Translations under genes and position numbers: made by a program
Assembly (NCBI GenBank): GCA_036365515.1
Contig: CM070876.1
Span: 126,057,810-126,121,809, forward strand
DNA length: 64,000 nucleotides
Origin: Torymus aiolomorphi
Taxonomy: Eukaryota > Arthropoda > Insecta > Hymenoptera > Torymidae
Reading direction: 5' to 3'
Shown here: positions 38,930 to 49,579 of the stretch, in pieces
How the letters are laid out: every line of letters starts with the position of its first letter
Numbering within the stretch: the first letter of the stretch is position 1
Notes under the pieces: generated by a model
Seen by the model: the letters and a program-made list of their open reading frames with translations, nothing else
What the model was told of the DNA's origin: nothing
The model's database searches: none

Positions 38930-41692
38930 AAAATATAAGTCTAATTGTTGTAATAATGGTATAATAATACTTTCACCTTTAAGTGATTATGATAAAACAT
39001 TGAAAGAAATGTTATAGAATGATCAAACATTGAGATATTTAATACGATATTATAATAATTTATTTTGTTTTGCAACCTTTAATGCTAACGTCAAACATGA
39101 AAAGAAAAAAGGAATTTATAATTTAAAAATTCAAGGACAAATTTGTCACATTACGCCAAACACTTTATTACCTATCGGTAAAGATGAACCTTGTTGTGGA
39201 CAATTATATATTTATGATAATGTAACAGCACTTGAACGAAGGTTAAAAAAAAATCAAGACTTAAGTGATGAACATGTACGAATATTAATTGAAATATTAA
39301 ACCGTAATCCATACGCAAAAAATTATAAACATTTATATCAAATATCAAATTTAAAAAATTACCCAAATTATAAATTGTATTTCGTCCGTAAAAATAATAA
39401 TCAAAAGCATAGGTATAATGCTCCTGTAACATCTGAATGTGGAGCAATAATAGTATCGAAAAATGAAATTCCAGAAAATTACGATGTATGTGTATATCCT
39501 AAAAACATTCCTGATAATGAACAAAAAAATACATATATTAATAAATTATCGCATCATATTGATCCTATGGTGTTCCCGATATTATTTCCTTTAGGAGATT
39601 TAGGTTGGAATGTTGGTTACACTAAAAGAACAAGCGCTCCAGAAAAGGAACATCTTACTATCCTACAATATTATTCATATAGATTAGCTGATCAACCAAA
39701 TGGTAAATTTAGTCCATTATTATATTGTGGAAGATTAACACAACAATTTTTTTTACATACATAAGTTATGATGGAAAGTAATAGAATGAATTTTTTTCGA
39801 AATAATAAAAAAAAATTAAGAGTCGAATGTTATCAAGGTTTATTAGATTATGTAATGAATAATGCTTCTAATATTTCTAATAACTTTGAAAATAAAGAAA
39901 GATTAGGAAATATTTTTATACTACTAGCCACTTACATTGGTAGTCCGAGATATATGCAACAGCATTATCAAGATGCAATGGCTATTATGAGAAATACTGG
40001 GAGACTTGACTTATTTATAACAGTAACATGTAATCCTAAGTTGTAAGAACTAAAAGAAGTTTTGCAAAAATTTCCTGTAAGGACTACACCAAATGATATT
40101 CCAAATATAGCAGTTAGATTCTTTCATACAAAATTAATGTCATTATTAGATGACATAAAAGAAAATAAAATATTTGGAGATATTATATCATATATTTATA
40201 CAATAAATATAATAATATTTATACGATAAATATATATCTGCAGAAATACCAGACAAAAATGAAGATGAAAACTTACAAAAATTAGTAATTAAACACATGC
40301 TCCATGGGCCGCATACACATAGTTCTCCTTGTTATATAAAAGATAAAAGTATATGTAAAAAAATTTTCCTAAATCATTTACAAATTAAAATTTAAAAAGA
40401 ATGGTTATCCAGAATATAAGCGAAGAAATAATACCTCAGAAAATTTTGCGTATAAAGCAAAAAATAACAGTCAATTAATCTCAGTAGATAATTCTATGGT
40501 ACTACCTTATAATAGTTTTTTATTAAAAAAATCTAAGTGTCACATTAATGTAGAATATTGCGCCAATATTCAAAGTATAGAATATATATTTGATTACATA
40601 CATAAAGGTGGAGATAGAGCATTATGTAAATTAGAAAAAGTTAACGACACCAATGATGGTAATATATATGACGAAATTACTCAATTTGTTGATGGAAGTT
40701 TTTTAAGTCCAATGGAAGCAGCTTGGCGATTGGAAAAATTTCCTTTATGTGGTAGAAAACATACAGTAATAAGTCTATCAGTTCATACAGAAAATCAACA
40801 AAGAATTATTTTTGAAGAAAATAACGAGACTGAAGCTTTAGAAAATTATAAAACAACATTAACAGCATGGTTTGATTTAAATAAAAAAGATAATTATGCA
40901 AGGAAGATAAAATATGTTAATATACCTAAATATTACAACTTTAAAAATAAATGTTGGATCAAACGAAAACGAAATCAAGAAAATTATATAATAGGTCGTT
41001 TAAATATTGTTTCTCCAAAGGAGTTTGAACGATTTCATTTAAAATTAATTTTAAATCGTGCTAAAGGTGCAATTTCGTTTCAAGATTTACGAACGTATGA
41101 AAAAATTACATATAACACATACAGAGAAACTGCAATAAAAATGGGTTTAGTTGATGATGACTTACAAATAAAAAATATTTTTAAAGAAGCTTGTGACGTT
41201 ATGTTAGGATATCAACTACGTCAATTTTTTGCTTGGTATTTACTATCTGAAAATATTAATGGTAATAATATTTGGAAGGAATTTAATAACTTTTTCATAG
41301 AAGATTTTAAAGATGATAAATTAAACAATGCCCTCATCCAAATAAATGAAATATTATCATTAAACAAAAAATCATGTATAGACTTTGGATTGCCTGAACC
41401 AAATAAAATCTTAAAAATTGAATGTAATGAAGTTAATAAGACTGAAATTTTATTCTGTGAGGAAATGTTTAGTAACATGTATACTCAACTTTTAGAACAA
41501 AAGTATATTTTTGAGAAATTATTAAATAATGAACATAAGATTCATTTTATAGACGGTCCTGGTGGTTCAGGTAAAACATTTTTATACAAAACATTAATTT
41601 TTTACTTTTTGTCTAAAGAAAAAATAATGTTATCAATGGCTTCGAACTGGTATTGCGTCAATACCAACGAAGATACACTAATAGAAGCGTAA
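38930..41692 (+). pseudogene. Helitron Rep-helicase, broken and 3'-truncated
   Basis: Frames 39,030-39,764 and 39,768-40,046 give the Helitron N-terminal region (HIDPMVFPILFPLGD; YQDAMAIMRNTGRLDLFITVTCNP). Between 40,046 and 40,496 frames are lost, and the place where the HUH metal-binding motif should be is replaced by a short AT-rich stretch near 40,190-40,240. The frame 40,496-41,692 has the Rep tyrosine block (EYIFDYIHKGGDR) and the start of a Pif1-type helicase with Walker A GPGGSGKT (about 41,557-41,580). One extra base after ATGGCTTC (41,638-41,646) shifts the frame, and homology ends soon after. The rest of the helicase is missing. Confidence 0.9.
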
Positions 41693-42030
41693 AGCTTATA
41701 GGGAGACTGAGGCAACCCGAATGTAGTATGTACCCCGACCACGCGCAGCGCGACAGTCGATTTCTGAAAGTTTCGTGAACAGCTGACTGAGCTGACGAAC
41801 GGCCGATAAGATACCACCCGTAACGACTGCAATGGTAACACAATACATATTATGTATGTAAAACTGATAAACTGGGCATTACAAAAATGTCAGTAATCAA
41901 CATTAATTACAAGGAAGTAGACTAAACCCCAAAAACATTTAACAAAACAAATTAATGTTAAACTCCAATCTATAAACCAAATGGGGGAACACTTTATATA
42001 TTACATCCACGTTACAAACATATGTATGTG
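41693..42030. other. spacer, nothing recognised
   Basis: Junction sequence after the Helitron fragment. No gene or repeat partner seen. Confidence 0.5.
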
Positions 42031-42118
42031 GCGTTGGTCCTGTGGTTAATGTACCTGAATACTCTTTTGATGTGGGTTCAAATCCATCACCCGGAGAATA
42101 TTTTTTTTTTTTTTTTTA
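42031..42118 (+). repeat. tRNA-derived SINE head or tRNA pseudogene
   Basis: An A-box-like TGGTCCTGTGGTTAATG is followed about 30 nt later by a B-box GGGTTCAAATCC (42,074-42,085), then a run of about 18 T, which would end RNA polymerase III transcription. The acceptor stem does not pair convincingly, so it is not called a functional tRNA. Confidence 0.45.
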
Positions 42119-42560
42119 TTTCTTTAATTAATAAGTAAGACTGTACTTTTCTACTGGTTGGAAAATAATGTATTGAATTTTGACGTTTTTAAATAGTTTT
42201 TTGTACTACCCTGGAAGTACTGTTCACAATGCGTTGGATATAATTTTTTTTTTATTTACAAATGATTGTATGAAAAAATTAGAAATACTTCATTACAATC
42301 TCCTGACATGTAGACATTATATTGAACTATTAAATAATATTGTTATATAATTATTGTAAATATAACGGTGGAAGAAAGAAAATAAATGATATAGAGGAAA
42401 TAAAGAATTGTTCCTTATTTAATTTCCTTGTTTAATTTAAAGAATATTATTATTATTATATTAGTATTTTTTGTAAAATGATGTTATAGTTCGTTTTTTA
42501 TTTACTAAAATTTTTTAATTTGTATACTGTTTTACTTGTATTGCTTAGAATAGTATATTA
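42119..42560. other. AT-rich spacer, nothing recognised
   Basis: No gene; T-rich and A-rich runs only. Confidence 0.5.
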
Positions 42561-42565
42561 CGATA

Positions 42566-42668
42566 CGTGGACCGGAAATTGGATTTCCGGGCCGTGCGTG
42601 GTATGACGCCCGAGGCGAAGCCGAGGGCGTCATAACGCACGGCCAGGGCATCCAATTTCCGGTCCAAG
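42566..42668. repeat. hairpin with GAGGCGAAGCCGAGG core
   Basis: GGACCGGAAATTGGATTTCC on the left pairs with GGATGCCC..CCAATTTCCGGTCC-type sequence on the right, around the core CCCGAGGCGAAGCCGAGGGCG. The same core appears at about 42,950 and, complemented, in the nested foldback at 33.4 and 34.07 kb, so a short palindromic module is shared by different repeats. Confidence 0.7.
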
Positions 42669-42681
42669 TATTGTATACTAT

Positions 42682-43416
42682 TTTTCTTACTCCCCGGCCG
42701 AAAGTACGTTCTGTAATTGTTAAATAATTGATAAAATTGCGTTGTCGTCTGCTAGCTGTGTTTGAGTGTTAGTTTTTCTTTCGGCCCGCTCGATAGTAGT
42801 GCCTCTGTCGGCCGCTTTGGGTAGCTCGGTCGATATTACCGACTGTTTTTTCTTTCCGCCCGGCGTAGAGAGCTGGTTTTTGGGCGTCTGCTACTTTCGC
42901 TATTGTACAGATGGTCTGATGCCCGCCCGACATTTGCAAGACCGAGGCGAAGCCGAGGTTTTGCTGGTCGGGGCGGGCATCAGAAACGCATTCATTAAAA
43001 AAAGACAACACCACTTTTTATTTCAATTAACTCTTTTTTCTCGTCACACGTGCACTTTCCTCTGTCTATTTCGTACGTGTCTAACCTTCACACCGCACAA
43101 ACATATTTTTCTCGGACGCTCCCGTCCATACGTTTAAAAAACAATAACCACGATCAAACAAAACCACTTTTTATTTCAACTAACTTTTTTCTCGTCACCC
43201 GTGCACTTTCCTCTGTTTATTTCGTACGTGTCTAACCATCACACCGCACAAACATCTTTCCTCGGGCATGCGCGCGGGCGCTGAAGCGCCGCGGGTCAGG
43301 AAATTTCGGCAGCCAATCAGAGCGCGCGGTTGGTCTAAAATAGGATGCGAAAGTTTCTCTTTCGGCCCGGAGGTGCGGGCCGAAAGTACGTACTTTCGGG
43401 TGGGCGAGTAAGAAAA
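42682..43416. mobile_element. MITE-like element with ~28-bp inverted ends
   Basis: Left end TTTTCTTACTCCCCGGCC then GAAAGTACGT; the right end is its near complement (ACGTACTTTCGGGTGGGCGAGTAAGAAAA). Inside are two direct copies of a ~110-bp block (about 43,015-43,130 and 43,168-43,265: ACCACTTTTTATTTCAA, GTGCACTTTCCTCTGT). No transposase. Confidence 0.7.
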
Positions 43417-43471
43417 TGTTTTTCCTTACAGTATTATGTAGTTAATTGTCGCAAATGGCAGTCATAGTAGA

Positions 43472-43826
43472 AAGTTAAGTAAGTTAGGAAGCTGATGGTT
43501 CTACTGCCTAGGTAGTAATTAAATAAAAACAAAAGTTTTTAAAAAATTTATTCCGACGTTTCGGACGGTTTATTTCCGTCCCTTTTCAAGGTCAAAAAAC
43601 TATATATACAAATATAAATAAGTGGACACAATAAGAGACCACTCACTTTGACTAGTGGTCTCTTATTGTGTCCACTTATTTATATTTGTATATATAGTTT
43701 TTTGACCTTGAAAAGGGACGGAAATAAACCGTCCGAAACCTCGGAATAAATTTTTTAAAAACTTTTGTTTTTATTTAATTACTACCTAGGCAGTAGAACC
43801 ATCAGCTTCCTAACTTACTTAACTTA
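43472..43826. mobile_element. foldback pair with Penelope/hammerhead-like motif
   Basis: Arms of about 172 bp (43,472-43,643 and 43,654-43,826) are almost perfect reverse complements around a 10-bp loop. Each arm carries CCGAAACGTCGG or a variant (GACGTTTCGG near 43,555; CCGAAACCTCGG near 43,733), next to a GGACGG/CCGTCC hairpin. That is the GAAAC-GUC plus stem II arrangement of the minimal hammerhead ribozymes known in Penelope-like elements, but the CUGAUGA box is not conserved. Confidence 0.75.
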
Positions 43827-43849
43827 CAGTATTATTATTTATTTTAAAT

Positions 43850-44238
43850 AATTTATGTAGTTAAATAATCGAATTAATAATATTAAATATTAGGAGTAAT
43901 TTGTAATCAATTATTATAATCGTATAAGAAGTATAAGAAAAGCGAAAGAAGTTTTGAATTAAAAATGTCATTTAAAAAGGCGCCAAGACGGGAGTTCGCG
44001 CCTGCATTTGTTTACATGCGCGAAGATCGTGCTTTGTTTTTAACTGTCAGTAATCAGTGTGGCTAAGCAACTCCGCGTGAGAGGCTATTTTGCGGTTCGC
44101 GATTATCTTTATGTTTTATTAATATTTAATCTTTTGAATATTAGAGCCTTTTCAGTGTTTTCTTGTAATTATTTCTCCACGATTAATATATTTTGATAGT
44201 GTGCCTTTCGTGTTTTAATCGTCACTGTAAATGTGAAA
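43850..44238. other. upstream region of the THAP exon
   Basis: AT-rich to mixed, including GGCGCCAAGACGGGAGTTCGCGCC (a GGCG/CGCC hairpin at 43,979-44,002). No gene. Promoter and 5' UTR of the THAP gene would lie here. Confidence 0.4.
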
Positions 44239-44339
44239 ATGCGGAACAGAAACATGTGTGTTTTTAAGGGCTGCGAGAGTGTAAGGGCGAAAGATGCATC
44301 CTTGACCTTCCATCGTTTTCCTGTGAAGCTTCCATGCAT
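44239..44339 (+). pseudogene. THAP-domain exon 1 of a P-element-type transposase gene
   Basis: From ATG 44,239 come 33 codons that open a THAP zinc-binding domain: C-x4-C (CVFKGC), then RAKDASLTFHRFP, followed by GTATGT (44,340-44,345), a consensus splice donor. The missing half (W, C-x2-H) is at 60,154, preceded by a consensus acceptor, and the phase fits. Read alone this exon stops soon after 44,340. The 13.7-kb inverted-repeat element lies in the intron between. The domain would bind transposon ends. Confidence 0.72.
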
Positions 44340-44791
44340 GTATGTCCCTTTTTTTATCCATTTCATCCATAGCTAATTTATCGACGCAATCAGCGGGTAT
44401 AAAACCCACTTCGCTCGTGCGAAAAACGTCACATGAGCTAAATAATCACCTTCCGCACCCGTGTTGAAATGTAGTATGATAGTATGATATGATGAAATGT
44501 AAATATGATATGTATCTTTGAAGTAAAGGGCTAAAGAGATAAGAAAAGGGTGGGTAAAGGCAGCGAGCGTTTTAAAGTTTACTAGCCAAAAATTAAAACA
44601 AGGAATAAATACATTAATTTGGGGAGCTTTCGTGCGGTTAGTCAGAAGCGGTTTTTAGCTTAGGAAGCTTTGTAATAGTAAAATTTTAAGTTTCGTTAAA
44701 TTTCTCTAGAAACATGATTAAAGGTGTTAGAAGTTTGTATCACATGATTTTAGAAAATGTCTATGGATGTGTATGGGTGTGGGTGTGTGTG

Positions 44792-45557
44792 AGTAGTAAG
44801 GGGACCGGTATAGCGAGACGACCCCCCGCGGTGCGGTGTGTATGGGTCCCCAAGTGTTTACAGTAGCAAGTGTGGCCACAAGCTAATTAGTGTAAACAAT
44901 GGGGGGTGATTTATTACCCCATAAATAATGGTGCACTTATGGCGCCCGCCATGACGTCATGCCGCTATATATGGCCCACGTGTGTTGCCGTATATGCCAT
45001 GACTCGAGGTGGTGGGGGGGCGAGCGTTTTAGCTGTCTGCGCTACACCATAAAGACTCATAGGGTGCGAGGCCTCTCGCAGTACAGACCGTGTGCGGTGT
45101 GTATGGGTCCCAAGTGTGAACACAAGTTAATTAGGGTAAACAATGGAGTGAATTATTACCCCACTTATCGCTCGCGCCATGACGCTATGCCGCCATACCT
45201 GCCCGGCACGTGCCGTCGTATATGCCCCGACTCGTGGTGGTGGGGGGAGAGACCTTTGGCTGTACGCGCTACGCCATAAAGACCTCTCGCTGTATAGACC
45301 GCGTGCTGTGTGTATGTGTTTCAAGTGTGACAAGTTCATTAATCCAAGTGTTTACAGTAGCACGTGTGTGAACACAAGCTAATTAGGGTAAACAATGACG
45401 CACTTATCGCTCCCTCCATGACGTCATGCCGTTCTATCTGCTCTGCGCATGCCCCCCGTGTATGCCCTGACTCGTGGTGGTGGTGGGGGACGAGACCTTT
45501 GGCTATACGTGCTACGCCATAAAGACCCATGGGGTGCGAGGCCTCTCGCTATACAGA

Positions 45558-45596
<39 letters not shown>

Positions 45597-45705
45597 TGTG
45601 TGTGTGTGTTCGCAATGAGAAGTTGTGGGGAGGGAATAGGGAGTTAGTGTAAAGGAGGGGTCTACAAATAGAAAAAGCATGTTGAGGAAAAATAAATTTT
45701 TTTGC
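44792..45705 (+). repeat. left terminal inverted repeat with three tandem subunits
   Basis: Three subunits of about 215-270 bp (about 44,850-45,117; 45,117-45,330; 45,330-45,560), each with TTAGGGTAAACAATG, the palindrome-containing GACGTCATGCCG or a degenerate form, GACTCGTGGTGGTGG, CGCCATAAAGAC and GTGTATGGGTCCCAAGTGT-like blocks. Then a TG run and an inner end at 45,609-45,705. Confidence 0.85.
45609..45705 (+). repeat. inner terminal-repeat sequence, copy 1
   Basis: GCAATGAGAAGTTGTGGGG, AATAGGGAGTTAGTGTAAAG, then an AAATAAA-rich stretch. It recurs at 48,632-48,725 (same orientation) and at 57,489-57,572 (inverted). Confidence 0.8.
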
Positions 45706-46098
45706 ATCCTCTAGTGTAAAGTGCGTTTTTACGGACGCTTTTGCGGACGTAAAATAGCACAAGTACAGCCGACTATAGTAGCGCCATCTTCTAAACTCTA
45801 TTACAGCCGCTCATGCTATATTATACGTGTATTAGTATTATCCGCGTGCATTGCCAGTTGCCACTCATGCGTTCTGCCTTCTCGATTCTCCTTCGTTACC
45901 GTGAAGTTGATTATCGTTGTTGTCTATTATCGCTTGTGATTCTCGTCGAATACCGTTTAGATTATTTAAATTTCTGACTAAAGTTTAAACTTAACAAAAA
46001 GAAAAAAACAAATTTAATAACCTAAAATACGAAATCAAACCTGTATATTTTGAGTTAGTGCTGAATCATTTCTAAAAGTTTCACAAAATACATAAATA

Positions 46099-47760
46099 AT
46101 GGCTTCAGATTCATCTGATGATGATTACAAAGAAGAACAGACAATAAAAAAATTTGAAGAGGAAGCCCAGTTAATTATTAATGGACTTTTACCAAAAAAA
46201 TCACGTGCACTCTATGAACAGACTTATAACAAGTTGATGATATGGAAAAATGAAAATAAAGGATCATTTAATGAAGAAACATTGCTAGTATATTTTAGCA
46301 AATTAGCAAAATTATATAAACCTCCATCACTATGGAGTCATTGGTCTAAACTTAGAACAACGCTAAGAATCAAACATAATATTAAAATAGACGATTATCT
46401 TAATTTGAAAGCTTTTTTAAAAAAAAATTCAGTAAACTACAAAACAAAAAAACCTCTTATTCTTTCTTGGCCTCAAATAAAACAATTTATAGATTCGACA
46501 GAAGATTATGTTTATTTAGGCCAAAAGGTATGTACCAGCAATTAAATATTATACATTAATATAAGCTATGTCAACAATTATGAACCTATTGAAAATAATA
46601 TACAATCTCTATTTTTACAGACAATTTTACTTTTTGGAATATTTGGTGTTTTGCGATGCAATGAATTTGTAAATATTCGTACAAGGGATGTTACAGAAAC
46701 AAATAATTTATTTGTTATAAATATCAATGATACAAAGACTTACTATCCTCGAAACTTTATCATCGGGGGGGGGGGGATTATTACAATATCGTAAAGAAAT
46801 ATGCATCATTAAGACCTCCAAATACACCAAATGATAGATTTTTTTTACAACACCACGAAGGAAAGTGCACCAAACAAGTTATAGGAATATACAAAATAGG
46901 CGAAATACCAAAGATGATTGCTACCTATTTAAAATTAGATAACCCAGAAAAATACACTGGACACTGTTTTCGACGAAGTTCAGCAACTGCCTTATCTGAT
47001 GCTGGAGCCAATTTACACATGATAAAACAATCAGGAGGATGGAAATCTGATGCAGTTGCCCAAGGTTACCTTGGATTTTCAATAAAAAATAGAAAAGAGA
47101 TATTCGAAAAAATCAGTCGACAAAAAGTTTTAGAACCACCATCAACTGACGAAAATCAGTGTCCAAATACAACTGTAAAAAATCTTGCAGTAAAGGCAAC
47201 TACAGTTAGTAATACCAATTCAAATCAAACAAGTAAGAATTAATTCTTTAAATCTACAATAACAATTATAAATTATAACTTTTAATTAATTACATTTTTT
47301 AATTAATTCAATAGGTAACAGTTCTTCCAATCCAAACGAATGTAATGTGTCACTAGAAGTTAACGTACATTCACTTGCCGATGAAATGGATTCCATTAAT
47401 ACACAACCCGATCAGTACGACTCAAGAAGTCATGAATCTAATGTTTCACTAAAAGTTAACCTACATTCACTTGACGATGAAAAGGATTTCATTAATACAC
47501 AACCCAATCAGTACAATCCAACAGCTCACACCAACGAACAACCATCTAATGAATTTCAAAATATCCGCAATGAAAATACTTCAAGATCAGTACCACTCCC
47601 AAAAAGAGCAAAGATTTCAAAAAATGATGCTAGTGATCAAGATTATAAGTTACCATTATCAATAACTTTTAATGATTGTTCCAACTGTGTGATACGTAAA
47701 ATAAGTGTAAAAAATTACAATTCCTATCATAATCACAAAGACATACAAAATAATAACTAA
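46099..47760 (+). pseudogene. Crypton-type tyrosine recombinase, three exons, one frameshift
   Basis: ATG 46,099 with an A-rich context. Exon 1 46,099-46,527; intron 46,528-46,620 (GTATGT...TTTTTACAG); exon 2 46,621-47,232; intron 47,233-47,314 (GTAAGA...AATAG); exon 3 47,315-47,760; all phases fit. Domains: acidic start, SAM-like core-binding region, then the catalytic domain with Arg I (FGVLRCNEF, about 46,640-46,665), H-x2-R (GHCFRR) and the W...Y box (GGWKSDAVAQGY, about 47,035-47,070). A Thr/Asn-rich tail with ITFNDCSNC follows. Such enzymes integrate circular DNA by strand exchange. A run of 12 G at 46,765-46,776 puts the two halves of exon 2 out of frame; otherwise it is intact. The segment is much more AT-rich than pPolB. 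Confidence 0.85.
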
Positions 47761-48631
47761 CATAATAACTTATAATTTAGAAAATGTTTATTCCAAATGT
47801 GTAATACGTAAAATAAGTATAAAAAATAATTACAAATTATACGTATAATAATAACAAAAATGTACAAAATAATAAATAATGTAATAATTTATAATTTAAA
47901 AAATTAAAATTTTGTTAAATCTGTTCAACCGCAATAAATTCTTAATTATTATAATATACATATTAATTTATGTATTTTAATTATTCAATAGCTCTTTATC
48001 CCCCCCCCCCCTCTCTCTTTTTCACTCAAATACACGCATTCATAATACTATACCTATATATAGATATAAGCACATAAATGCATGAGGTTGGCAGCACTAG
48101 CTAGATGCGCACGACTGCCACCTCCCGAGTCGCAGCCATCAGCAGACGACCTCACAGACAATACACAAATTCCCAACTTGTTAAAAAAATAACGCATATT
48201 TTTTGAACGAACTTTCCACTGGGAATGCAAAAAAATAGTATATGCCACTCGACTGTAAAGTGGTCTGAGTACAGCCGCGTAGCATAATATACTATTTATT
48301 TATTTATTTAAACGGGGTGAAACCCCCTATTTTATGAACAATTTTTTCTCATTAACATAAATGTTGTCCTTAAAGGGACCGTTTATTATTCGTTATATTT
48401 TGAATAACCATCTTTTTTTGGGAAGGAGAAGGAATTGGTGGAAAAGGAATGGTGTGGTGGAGAATTTTTTTTGTTTGTCCAAGAGTCTTTCTTGTCTGCC
48501 TTGTTGATGAGAGGTTCTTTGTCGTCTGGTTTGATCTGGTGCTTGCTGAACGGGGGCCCCATGATGTTGCCTTCTCGGTGTTCTTTCGACGAATGACTTA
48601 TGTATAATGATGCATATATAAATATATGCGT
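47761..48631. other. AT-rich region after the recombinase; no gene
   Basis: Probable 3' UTR of the recombinase and unassigned DNA. A C-run (about 48,000-48,011) and a 4-bp TTTA run (about 48,290-48,310) are present. The sequence before 48,632 does not match the terminal repeat. Confidence 0.5.
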
Positions 48632-48725
48632 GCTAGCGCAATGAGAAGTTGGGGGCGTAAATAGGAGTAGGTATAAAGGAAGGGTTCTTAAATAAAAAAG
48701 TGTGATAAGGTAAAATACATTTTAT
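48632..48725 (+). repeat. inner terminal-repeat sequence, copy 2
   Basis: GCGCAATGAGAAGTTGGGGG ... GGAGTAGGTATAAAGGAAGG, about three quarters identical by eye to 45,609-45,705. It lies just beyond the 3' end of the minus-strand gene at 48,761. Confidence 0.75.
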
Positions 48726-48760
48726 TATATAAAATAAAAAAAAATTATTTATGAACATTT

Positions 48761-49579
48761 TTAAACTTTTAACGCACTAACAACATTTTTTTCTAGAATT
48801 GTTAAATACTCGGCAAATACTTCCAAAAACATTATTTCGAGAGAACTCTCGCTAAAATTTGCAAACATTAATTGATTTAGCGCGAGTTCTTTCATTTTGT
48901 CTTCTAGTTCATTAAATACAACGCCGATGAATGTATGGTCTAGTAAATGCACGTCGTTTTTGCTAATTGCTTCCGTTTTAATAACATCGATCATTATACC
49001 GAAAACCTTGTTCACAAAACCCGACATTTCTTCTAACTTTTTTAATTTATAGTCTATACACTGTTGGAACTGTTTCAATCCGTTGAAAGTTGTATACTGC
49101 ATCATAATCTTCGGTGGTTTTTCAGACTTCTTCTTTTTTGTAGTAGGTTCGTCACTGGTAGTGGAGGTGGCTGCCTCCTGATTGGCGTTATCGTCTTCAA
49201 AGTCGAACTGTTGAGCCTCGTGTTCGTACTGAAGGGTGAACGATGGCGGTGTTACTTCGGGCTTATCGGTGATTGATACGGTTCTATGACCGTAGGCTGT
49301 AGTCAATTCGAGGTCGTGGTGCGGTAAATATATTTTTGTATATTTGCCTTGCTTTACAAAATCGCCTGATGCCCATAGATACTCTCCGAAGGTCTTGAAA
49401 TGGGTTTTTAATTGTTCCCAACTGTCGATATCCAGAGTTATATATTTATGCGGTGATGTATGCCCGCCGAACCTGATGACGGGTCGGAAATAGCCAGCAG
49501 CATAATCCAAGCCGACGTAAACGAACTTGGAGTACGAATAGTTGAGAGCGTAAGTCAAATTGTACAGTAAATTCGACAC
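48761..49579 (-). CDS. conserved unknown gene beside pPolB
   Basis: 272 codons open without interruption. The upstream limit shown is a GTG codon; no ATG fits, so the true start may be in an upstream exon or in frame further up (open for at least ten more codons). It shares its whole plan with the relic at 7,273-8,020: YALN.S.SKFVYVGLDY, a PVIRF block, WEQLKTHF, a disordered Thr/Lys linker (residues about 138-156, absent in the relic), TFNGLKQF..CIDYKLKKL and a helical C-terminus with DVIKTEA. No known domain was recognised. It overlaps the truncated end of pPolB by about 130 nt. Conservation in two divergent elements implies a real function. Confidence 0.7.
   Translation of the reverse strand: MSNLLYNLTYALNYSYSKFVYVGLDYAAGYFRPVIRFGGHTSPHKYITLDIDSWEQLKTHFKTFGEYLWASGDFVKQGKYTKIYLPHHDLELTTAYGHRTVSITDKPEVTPPSFTLQYEHEAQQFDFEDDNANQEAATSTTSDEPTTKKKKSEKPPKIMMQYTTFNGLKQFQQCIDYKLKKLEEMSGFVNKVFGIMIDVIKTEAISKNDVHLLDHTFIGVVFNELEDKMKELALNQLMFANFSESSLEIMFLEVFAEYLTILEKNVVSALKV

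Noticed and set aside
42031..42118. Functional tRNA gene
   Set aside because: A-box and B-box are present but the acceptor and anticodon stems do not form convincingly.
44959..45762. Several frames in the left terminal repeat, also in the right one at 57,499-58,212
   Set aside because: They follow the tandem subunits and the TG run, occur on both strands and differ between subunits.
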